Shown: positions 1-7,097 of the stretch, in pieces | Layout of the letters: every line of letters starts with the position of its first letter | Position numbering within the stretch: position 1 is the first letter of the stretch | Assembly (NCBI GenBank): GCA_007117515.1 | Contig: SKGQ01000143.1 | Span: forward strand, 1-40,218 | Direction of reading: 5' to 3' | DNA length: 40,218 bases | Source of the DNA: Ectothiorhodospiraceae bacterium | Lineage (GTDB): Bacteria; Pseudomonadota; Gammaproteobacteria; Nitrococcales; Aquisalimonadaceae | Notes under the pieces: generated by a model | What the model was told of the DNA's origin: nothing | The model's database searches: none | What the model saw: the letters and a program-made list of their open reading frames with translations, nothing else | Position numbers and translations under genes: made by a program

Positions 1-962
1 CCATTGGCCAGTGGACCGTAAACGATGTAGCTGTGCCCCGTGACCCAGCCGACATCGGCCGTGCACCAGTACACTTCGCCATCCTTGTAATCGAACACGT
101 AGTGATGGGTCATGCTGGCGCCCAGCAGATAACCGCCCGTGGTATGCAGTACACCCTTGGGCTTGCCGGTGGAGCCGGAGGTGTAAAGGATGAACAGCGG
201 ATCCTCCGCGTCCATTTCTTCCGGCGGGCAGTCGGCGGAAACGGCAGCCACTGCCTCGTGGTACCAGACGTCGCGCTTGTCGTCCCACTCCACCTTGCCA
301 CCGGTGCGCTGAACCACGAATACGGTCTTGACGTTGGGGCACTCTTCCAGCGCCACGTCGGCGTTGGCCTTGAGCGGGAAGTAGCGGCCACCGCGGGCGC
401 TCTCGTCGGCGGTAATCAGCACCTGACAGTCGGAGTTGATCATCCGGTCCTGCAGCGCCTGCGGCGAGAAGCCGCCAAAGACAATGGAATGGATCGCGCC
501 GATCCGGGCGCAGGCCAGCATGGCTACCGCCGCTTCGGGGATCATCGGCAGATAGATGCAGACGCGGTCTCCCTTCTTGACGCCGCGCTCCTTCAGTGCG
601 TTGGCGAAGCGGCTGACTCGCTCGTGCAGATCGCGGTAGGTGATGTGCTGTGCTTCGGTGGTTTTCGGATCATCCGGTTCCCAGATGATGGCGGTGCGGT
701 CACCGTGGGTCTCCAGATGCCGATCGACACAGTTGTCGGCGACGTTGAGCTTGCCGCCTTCGAACCAGCTGATCCTTCCCTCTGTTAGATCGGAGTTGTC
801 GACCTTGTCCCAGCGCTTCATCCAGCGCAGGCGCTCGGCCTGTTCGGCCCAGAAATTATCCTTGTCGTCTATGGACCGGCGATACATCTCCTCGTAGCCG
901 GCCCGATCAATATGGGCCGCTTTGGCAACTGCCTCCGGAACCGGATAGGTCTTCTCTGCCAT
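1..962 (-). CDS. acs: Acetyl-CoA synthetase (AMP-forming), N-terminal part; gene runs off the left edge
   Basis: Minus-strand translation from ATG at 962 reads [45 protein letters not shown]...[14 protein letters not shown]...[25 protein letters not shown], including the AMP-binding motif [18 protein letters not shown] lies upstream. Absent from the ORF track because it is open at the window edge. Confidence 0.96.
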   Translation of the reverse strand, partial: MAEKTYPVPEAVAKAAHIDRAGYEEMYRRSIDDKDNFWAEQAERLRWMKRWDKVDNSDLTEGRISWFEGGKLNVADNCVDRHLETHGDRTAIIWEPDDPKTTEAQHITYRDLHERVSRFANALKERGVKKGDRVCIYLPMIPEAAVAMLACARIGAIHSIVFGGFSPQALQDRMINSDCQVLITADESARGGRYFPLKANADVALEECPNVKTVFVVQRTGGKVEWDDKRDVWYHEAVAAVSADCPPEEMDAEDPLFILYTSGSTGKPKGVLHTTGGYLLGASMTHHYVFDYKDGEVYWCTADVGWVTGHSYIVYGPLAN

Positions 963-1159
963 GATGTCTTTCCTCCTCTCTGAAAAAGGTAAGGTCGCCG
1001 GATTACCAACAACGGTAGCGCCTCGCCGAAATCGTTATCGTATTCCGCGCCTGATGGCGCTTGCTGCTAGCCTAGCAGGCCGGCTTGCTGCCAGCGCGGT
1101 GGCGGCAATCTTTTCTTGCCGTGTTCTTGCTCCCCAGCCTTTCAGGCTCATCCGATACA

Positions 1160-1197
1160 GCCCGTGATCGTGCCCCGGCAGGCGCCAGATCACGGGC
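1160..1197 (-). promoter_or_regulatory. Perfect 10-bp inverted repeat / stem-loop at the predicted 5' end of the acs transcript
   Basis: GCCCGTGATC (1160-1169) and GATCACGGGC (1188-1197) with an 18-nt loop. There is no downstream T tract on the minus strand. Confidence 0.5.
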
Positions 1198-1207
1198 CGC
1201 AGCAGAA

Positions 1208-1223
1208 AGCAATCCCCATGCCG
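1208..1223 (-). promoter_or_regulatory. Predicted sigma54 (-24/-12) promoter for acs
   Basis: Minus strand CGGCATGGGGATTGCT versus consensus TGGCAYRNNNNTTGCW. GG (1222-1221) and GC (1210-1209) are separated by exactly 10 nt. It lies upstream of acs and downstream of an NtrC-type regulator gene. Confidence 0.6.
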
Positions 1224-1273
1224 TAAAGAACAAAGTCTTTGTCGGTCCGGGGCTTGCGTCAAGCTGCCCGAAC

Positions 1274-1287
1274 GTGAACCGGGTCAC
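1274..1287. promoter_or_regulatory. Candidate activator-binding palindrome upstream of the acs -24/-12 element
   Basis: GTGAACCGGGTCAC, a 14-bp near-perfect palindrome (12/14) centred about 58 bp upstream of the -24 element. The half-site GGTTCAC recurs at 1353-1359 inside ACCGTGTGCGGTTCACGGT (1344-1362). Confidence 0.35.
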
Positions 1288-1355
1288 AGACGATACAATG
1301 TTACGGATGGTGACGCCAAACATGGTGCAGTGGATGGATCGGCACCGTGTGCGGT

Positions 1356-2705
1356 TCACGGTCGTTGTTGTCTGCGGCGAGCCCGCGGGATGCCGAGTCG
1401 CTGCCTTTTCTCCCATAGTGCCTTGCGGCTGATGCCGAGTCGGCGGGCCAACTCGGTCTCCGTCAGCACGTCTTCGTGCTCGCGCACGTATTGGCAAAAA
1501 TAATCCTCCAGTGACAGATCGGGTGTGCCTCCCGGCCGCTGGTAGCCCTGGGGTCGGTCACTCATGCCCAGCAGGTCCGGTGTCAGCACCGTGCTGTCAC
1601 TCAGGATAACGGCCCGTTCGATGGCATTCTCCAGTTCACGCACGTTGCCTGGCCAGCTGTATGTGCGAATTGCCTCCAGCGCATCGTTTGAAAAGCGCAT
1701 TGGTGGCTGGTTCAGGCGCTTGCAGCCGCGCTCGAGAAGAAAACGGGCCAGATCCACCACGTCTTCGCCGCGTTCGCGCAGCGGCGGCAGACGGATTTCC
1801 ATGACATTGATCCGGAAGTAAAGATCCTCACGAAATTCGCCGCTCTGTGACAGTCGGGCCAGGTCCCTGTGCGTTGCCGCCACCAGGCGGACGTCCACCT
1901 GGCGGGAGGCTGCCGATCCGACGCGACGAATTTCGCCTTCCTGCAGCACCCGCAGCAGGCGGGCCTGGGCCGCCGGTGGCAGCTCACCGATTTCATCCAG
2001 AAACAGCGTGCCGCCATTGGCTGCCTCGACCAGCCCCTGACGCACACCGACGGCGCCGGTAAAGGCGCCTTTCTCGTGACCGAACAGTTCTGCCTCGATC
2101 AGGGATTCCGGAATTGCGGCACAGTTGACCGCAATCAGCGGCGCGTCGGCCCGCCGACTGTTGGCGTGCAGGGCGCGCGCGACCAGTTCCTTGCCGGTGC
2201 CGGATTCACCGAGGATCAAAACCGTGGTATCCGTCGGCGCGACCTTGCCGATGCGTTCGAACACCTCCTGCATGGGGATGCAGTTGCCGACAATCCCCGC
2301 AACCGGGTAGCTGCGCTCGATATCCGCCTGCAGGGCCGCATTCTGCCGTTCCAGGCGGTTTTCCTTCAGCGCCCGCTCGACCGTCAGCAGCAGCTCGTCG
2401 TTGTCGAATGGCTTCGCCACGTAATCCACCGCGCCCTGTTTCATCGCCTCCACCGCCGAGCGGACGCTGGCGTAGCTGGTCATGATGATGCTGGGCACCT
2501 CAGGTGCCAGCTGCAGAACGTCGGTACCGGGTCTCCCGGGCAGACGCAGGTCAGCAATGATCAGATCGAATCCGTCCAGGTTCCAACGTGATTCAGCATC
2601 CTCCACCGACGCAGAATCGCTGACCTGGTGCTGTTGGCGCTCCAGCAGGCGGCGCAGCGATCGACGGATGATTTCCTCGTCCTCGATCAGCAGAATCCTT
2701 GCCAT
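1356..2705 (-). CDS. Sigma54-dependent NtrC-family response regulator (REC-AAA+-Fis HTH)
   Basis: REC domain (ILLIEDEE, DLIIADLRLPG), Walker A GESGTGKE, sigma54-contact motif GAFTGA, R-finger region NVRELENAIERAV and C-terminal HTH ETELARRLGISRKALWEKRQRLGI. Confidence 0.95.
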   Translation of the reverse strand: MARILLIEDEEIIRRSLRRLLERQQHQVSDSASVEDAESRWNLDGFDLIIADLRLPGRPGTDVLQLAPEVPSIIMTSYASVRSAVEAMKQGAVDYVAKPFDNDELLLTVERALKENRLERQNAALQADIERSYPVAGIVGNCIPMQEVFERIGKVAPTDTTVLILGESGTGKELVARALHANSRRADAPLIAVNCAAIPESLIEAELFGHEKGAFTGAVGVRQGLVEAANGGTLFLDEIGELPPAAQARLLRVLQEGEIRRVGSAASRQVDVRLVAATHRDLARLSQSGEFREDLYFRINVMEIRLPPLRERGEDVVDLARFLLERGCKRLNQPPMRFSNDALEAIRTYSWPGNVRELENAIERAVILSDSTVLTPDLLGMSDRPQGYQRPGGTPDLSLEDYFCQYVREHEDVLTETELARRLGISRKALWEKRQRLGIPRARRRQQRP

Positions 2706-2709
2706 GGTG

Positions 2710-5652
2710 TCAGGCCTCCTCGGTTTGCTGCGCGGACGCCGTGTTCAGCGTCAAGGTCACGGCCGTGCCAGCGGCGTCGCTGTCTATATCCAGCGCGCCA
2801 CCGCAATCGCGAATGATGTTGTACACCAGTGGCAGACCGAGGCCGGTTCCCTGGCCCGGCTGCTTGGTGGTGTAAAAGGGTTCCAGCACGCGGGCGATGG
2901 AGTGTTTCTCGATGCCGCAGCCATTGTCGCGCACCCGAATAAGCACTTGCCGCTCCAGGATCCGGGCGGTAACCCTGACCCGACCGTCAGCGCGATCGTG
3001 GCAGGCGTCGGCCGCATTGGTGAACAGATTGACGAACACCTGCACCAGCGGCTGAGACTTCGCCTCTACCTGCAGGTCCACCGGCACGCGGTTATCGAAG
3101 CGCAGATTGCGCGCGCGTCTACTGAGCATCGTCAATCGTGTGGCCTCCGCCACCGTCTCATGCAGATTGACGGCTTCCAGTGAACCTGCCGAAAGCGGGC
3201 TGCCACCGTGCGCGTAGCGCACCAGGCTCTGGACGATGTTATTGATGCGTTGCGCCTGATGCAGGATATCGTCCGCACAGTCCTGGACCTTTGCCGGGTC
3301 GGGCTCGTCGCGCAACTCCTGGGCCAGACAGGTGATGCCGGTAACCGGGTTGCCGATCTCATGGGCTACGCCGGCCGCCAGCCGACCGATCGATGCCAGC
3401 CGCTCACTGTGTGCAAGCTCCTTCTCCAGTACCTGCAGGTCGGTGAAATCCTCGATCAGCAACACCGTATCGCCGCTGCGATCACGTCCGGGTTCCTCGA
3501 TGCTGGCCTTATGCAGGCTGTACCAGCGCGTCTGGCCGGATTCCTGGACTTGCTGCCGGTGCCAATGGGTTTCGCTGTCGTTCAGGAATTCGCTGAGCAG
3601 GTTGCCCCAGGGCGGTGGCAGTTCGTCAAGACGCCGGCCGATGACATCGGACAAGGCGATTCCGGTCAGCTTTGCAATGGCCGGATTCCAGCGCACCAGA
3701 CGGTTGCCATGGGCCAGCGCGCAGACACCGACCGGGAGGTCCTCGATGATCTGCCGGTGATAGCGGCGCAGGCGGTCGAGTTCCGCGGCCAGTCCGCGCA
3801 GGCGCGTGCGGGAGGTTTCCAGCCGATCCTCGATCAGGCGAACGTTCTGGGCTCGGGTCGCCGGGTCCTCCTGTTCCAGTTCCAGTCGGTGGTCGACAAT
3901 CATCCGCGCCAGCACCGGTCCCATCATTCCCGACAGATTGCGCTGGATGCGGATCCGCAGATCATGCAGCGCGCCGGGCCGGTCCTCCTTCCAGTCCATG
4001 GCCAGATCCCGTAGAGCCCGTTCCACCTCGGCCGAGGCGGTATTGCGACCCATGACCGAGGCCAGGCGCTCGACGAACTGGGCCGGCGATGCGGCGCGCA
4101 GATCACCGGCGGGAAAGGAGGGGGTGAGTTCCCGGCAGGTCGAGGCAGTATCCCGCTCCGCATCGTTCTGGCGGCCGAGGAGGGAAACCAGCACGAACAG
4201 GATTGCGTTGATGCTCAGCGACCAGAAGGTGGCCGACTGGTACATCTCCGGCGAACCGACGGCGGCCTCCGAGGTCAGGCTGAACCAGCTCAGTACGCTG
4301 TGACCGGTCAATGGTGGCAGCAGCGCGGTCAGCACCCAGACCGTGGCGCCGGCCACCAGACCGGCGATGAAGCCGTTGGCGGTGGCGCGGGGCCAGAACA
4401 GCAGGCCGAGAATACCGGGCAGGAGCTGGGCCATGGCGAGAAATGAGATCAGTCCCCAACCCACCAGGCCGGTGCCGACCTCCATGAGCAGATAGAAGAT
4501 GTAGCCAGCAGTGATGACCGCGACGATCAGGGCCCGCCGGGTCCAACGCAGGGCGCCGTAAAGATCGTGCCGTGGCTGCACGCCGGCAAGGGGCAGCAGC
4601 AGGTGATTCATCGCCATGGAGGAAATGGCCAGGGTCGACACCACGATCATGGCACTGGCCGCCGAGATTCCGCCCAGGTAGGCGATGATGGCCAGGGTCG
4701 GCGAGCCGCTGGCCAGGCTCAGGCCGAGTACATGGTAGTCGGGAGAGGTTTCTGGTTGCAGCACCTGAGCCGACCAGAGAATCGGCGGGATCACCAGGGT
4801 CAGCGCCAGCATGTAGAGCGGGAAAGCCCAGCTCGCCGTGTACAGATGCCTCGAGCGGATGTTCTCGGTGAACAGCATATGGAATTGCCGGGGCAGCAGA
4901 AAACCGGCGGCAAAGGCCAGAACCAGAAAACTGGGCCAGGCTCCTCCCTGCGCCGGACCATACAGGTCCTCGATCAGTTGCGGGTTCTCCGCCAGATGTT
5001 GCTGCAGGCCGGCAGGACCACCGAAGGCCTGGTAGATGGCGACGCCGGCCACGAGCATGAGGGCAAACAGCTTCATCACCGATTCGAAGGCGATTGCCAC
5101 CACCATGCCCTCGTGTTTCTCGCGCGGCGTGACGTGACGGGCGCCGAAGATAATCGCGAACAAACTGACGATAAGGACGAACCAGAGGGCCAGCACCTGG
5201 GGTGAGGAATCCTGACTCAAAACCACCGTGGATTCGGTCACCGCGCGGATCTGCAAGGCGATGTAGGGCAGAACGCCGGCCAGCATGAGCAGGGTGACCA
5301 GGACGCCCACCGGCTGACTGTTGAAGCGGAAGGCGAACAGGTCGGCGACCGAGGATAGCTGGTAGGTACGCGTCAGGCGCAGGATCGGCATGAGCAGGAC
5401 CGGCGTCAGCACGAACGCAAGGGTTACCCCCAGGTAGATCGTGAGGAACAGCAGCCCCTGCTGTTCGGCAAAACCGACACTGCCGTAATAGCTCCATGAA
5501 GTTGCGTAGACACCCAGGGACAGGACGTAGACTGCGGGATGCCGGACCAGCTTGCCTGGCAGCCAGCGTTTCTCCGCAGCATGGGCAATCAGGAACAGCA
5601 GCAGCAGGTACAGGATCGCGCTGATCGACAGCGTTGTCAGATCAATTTGCAT
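2710..5652 (-). CDS. CrbS-like hybrid: SLC5/Na+-solute symporter domain, STAC-like linker, PAS and histidine kinase
   Basis: 980 aa. Multi-TM SSS-type N-terminus (SVADLFAFRFNSQPVG, FAAGFLLPRQFHMLFTEN), STAC-like segment IQRNLSGMMGPVLARMIVD, H-box RLAAGVAHEIGNPV, N-box NLFTNAADA and G-box DNGCGI...GQGTGLGL. Confidence 0.93.
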   Translation of the reverse strand: MQIDLTTLSISAILYLLLLFLIAHAAEKRWLPGKLVRHPAVYVLSLGVYATSWSYYGSVGFAEQQGLLFLTIYLGVTLAFVLTPVLLMPILRLTRTYQLSSVADLFAFRFNSQPVGVLVTLLMLAGVLPYIALQIRAVTESTVVLSQDSSPQVLALWFVLIVSLFAIIFGARHVTPREKHEGMVVAIAFESVMKLFALMLVAGVAIYQAFGGPAGLQQHLAENPQLIEDLYGPAQGGAWPSFLVLAFAAGFLLPRQFHMLFTENIRSRHLYTASWAFPLYMLALTLVIPPILWSAQVLQPETSPDYHVLGLSLASGSPTLAIIAYLGGISAASAMIVVSTLAISSMAMNHLLLPLAGVQPRHDLYGALRWTRRALIVAVITAGYIFYLLMEVGTGLVGWGLISFLAMAQLLPGILGLLFWPRATANGFIAGLVAGATVWVLTALLPPLTGHSVLSWFSLTSEAAVGSPEMYQSATFWSLSINAILFVLVSLLGRQNDAERDTASTCRELTPSFPAGDLRAASPAQFVERLASVMGRNTASAEVERALRDLAMDWKEDRPGALHDLRIRIQRNLSGMMGPVLARMIVDHRLELEQEDPATRAQNVRLIEDRLETSRTRLRGLAAELDRLRRYHRQIIEDLPVGVCALAHGNRLVRWNPAIAKLTGIALSDVIGRRLDELPPPWGNLLSEFLNDSETHWHRQQVQESGQTRWYSLHKASIEEPGRDRSGDTVLLIEDFTDLQVLEKELAHSERLASIGRLAAGVAHEIGNPVTGITCLAQELRDEPDPAKVQDCADDILHQAQRINNIVQSLVRYAHGGSPLSAGSLEAVNLHETVAEATRLTMLSRRARNLRFDNRVPVDLQVEAKSQPLVQVFVNLFTNAADACHDRADGRVRVTARILERQVLIRVRDNGCGIEKHSIARVLEPFYTTKQPGQGTGLGLPLVYNIIRDCGGALDIDSDAAGTAVTLTLNTASAQQTEEA

Positions 5653-5839
5653 GGCGTCGTGCCCGCCCGGCGAGCCAGGCGGACAGACCGATGATCAGCA
5701 GCCATAGCAGGTAGACCACGTACCAGGGGGCGGGCAGTTGCATCCACCAGCCGGCGAACGGGGACGCCAGCAGGAACAGCGAGAACAGGAAAAGCAGCAC
5801 GCTGGCCGCTCCCGGCCCTTGCTCAGTGGGCTGCGCCAT
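5642..5839 (-). CDS. Small two-TM membrane protein, translationally overlapping the SLC5-kinase gene
   Basis: MAQPTEQGPGAASVLLFLFSLFLLASPFAGWWMQLPAPWYVVYLLWLLIIGLSAWLAGRARRHAN. SD AAGGAG precedes ATG 5839. The stop at 5642 lies inside the start region of the kinase gene (5652). Confidence 0.75.
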   Translation of the reverse strand: MAQPTEQGPGAASVLLFLFSLFLLASPFAGWWMQLPAPWYVVYLLWLLIIGLSAWLAGRARRHAN

Positions 5840-5868
5840 CGGTATTCGCTCCTTCCAAGGCGACCTAA

Positions 5869-5967
5869 GGAAACACTGCTCCATTCCCGCGTCTGCGCCC
5901 GGGACCGGTTTTGGTCATTTGGCAAGGCGCGGTGCCGTGTTTCCTGAATCGTTCGATGCGTGTTTCC
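5869..5967. repeat. Three copies of GGAAACAC/GTGTTTCC upstream of the 2TM-kinase-regulator operon
   Basis: GGAAACAC at 5869-5876; GTGTTTCC at 5937-5944 and 5960-5967. The last copy sits in a hairpin GATGCG-TGTTTC-CGCATC (5955-5972). Confidence 0.55.
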
Positions 5968-6019
5968 GCATCTTGATTGTTTGTTACTAAAGGTAGCATC
6001 CGTGGCCGTTTCTGGCCAG

Positions 6020-6946
6020 TCATGCCGGACCGTCCGTTTCCGTCACCCGTGCCAGGCCACGAAGCCGTTCGGGCTGCCAGTGGGTCTTGGCCCATTGCCA
6101 GAGGGTATCCACCGATGCCCGCCGGAGATCCGCCGGTGGTGATTGCTGCAGCCGCTGCAGGGCCAGCCACAGGTTTTCACCCGGCTGTCGGTCATCCAGC
6201 GGCGCTGCGCCTTGTTGCTTGCTCAGTTTGTAGCCCCTGGTGTCAACCAGCACCGGCAGGTGTGCGTAGAGCGGGGAAGTCAGTCCAAGATGGCGTTGGA
6301 TCAGGCGTTGCGGAGGGGTGCACCAGAGCAGGTCATGGCCGCGCACCACATGACTGATGTCCCCGGCGCCGTCGTCCACGGCCGCGGCCAGATGGTAGGA
6401 CGGCAGACCGTCCGTGCGTCTGACGATGAAGTCGCCGATGGTCTCCGCCAGGCAGGTCCGGATCGGACCCTGGAACTGATCGTCGAAGCTGTCGCTTTCC
6501 TGATTGACGCGCAACCGCAGGGTGCGGGGTTGGCGTCCCGGCGGCAGGCCGTTGCGGCAGGTTCCAGGGTATAAGGGACCGTTGGGGCCTGGGCGGCCAT
6601 GGGCACGCAGGTCGCTCCGGCTGCAACCGCAGTCGAACAGGTGTCCCTCGGCCTGCAATTCGGCCAGCGCGGCCAGGTGCTGTTCGCGTCGACTACTCTG
6701 GAAGGTGACGGCAGCGTCCGGCTGCAGTCCGTGGGCGTCGAGACTGCGCAGGATCGCGTCGCTGGCGCCCGGCAGTTGCCGGGGCGGATCGATGTCGTCG
6801 ATTCGCACCAGCCAGCGGCCGGTGTGACGGCGGGCCTCGAGATAGCTGCAGATGGCACTGAGCAGCGAACCTGCATGCAGGGGGCCGGTTGGGCTTGGCG
6901 CGAAGCGACCGCAGTAGGGTGCAGCCGGTGTTTCGGTTTCATCCAT
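6020..6946 (-). CDS. gluQ: Glutamyl-Q tRNA(Asp) synthetase
   Basis: YCGRFAPSPTGPLHAGSLLSAICSYLEARR, zinc site FDCGCSRSDL...YPGTCR, and YKLSKQQGA KMSK-like loop. Short, lacks an anticodon-binding domain. Confidence 0.95.
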   Translation of the reverse strand: MDETETPAAPYCGRFAPSPTGPLHAGSLLSAICSYLEARRHTGRWLVRIDDIDPPRQLPGASDAILRSLDAHGLQPDAAVTFQSSRREQHLAALAELQAEGHLFDCGCSRSDLRAHGRPGPNGPLYPGTCRNGLPPGRQPRTLRLRVNQESDSFDDQFQGPIRTCLAETIGDFIVRRTDGLPSYHLAAAVDDGAGDISHVVRGHDLLWCTPPQRLIQRHLGLTSPLYAHLPVLVDTRGYKLSKQQGAAPLDDRQPGENLWLALQRLQQSPPADLRRASVDTLWQWAKTHWQPERLRGLARVTETDGPA

Positions 6947-7097
6947 CCTTTCAGGGCCTTCATGCTTCTGCGCTTGCAGGGTTGCGCGCCAGTATCGCAT
7001 GCACCTTTGCATGCGACGGAGTGGTCAGGATAATGACGCATCCGCCGGATTGACTGTCCGGCATTCCTGCACTCTTCCTGGGTACCGGTGACGCAGC

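Noticed and set aside
33-788. 251-aa plus-strand ORF at the left edge
   Set aside because: Antisense to acs, which is unambiguous by its AMP-binding motifs.
1035-1151. Possible 38-aa leader peptide in the acs 5' region (MSLKGWGARTRQEKIAATALAAS...)
   Set aside because: No Shine-Dalgarno before ATG 1151 and no amino-acid bias suggesting attenuation; not supportable from one sequence.
4103-5497. 464-aa out-of-frame ORF inside the SLC5-kinase gene
   Set aside because: Same-strand alternate frame of a well-supported gene; proline/arginine-rich shadow translation.
5920-5936. Second sigma54-like motif (minus GGCACCGCGCCTTGC) upstream of the 2TM gene
   Set aside because: GG-to-GC spacing is 11 nt, not the strict 10; likely coincidence.
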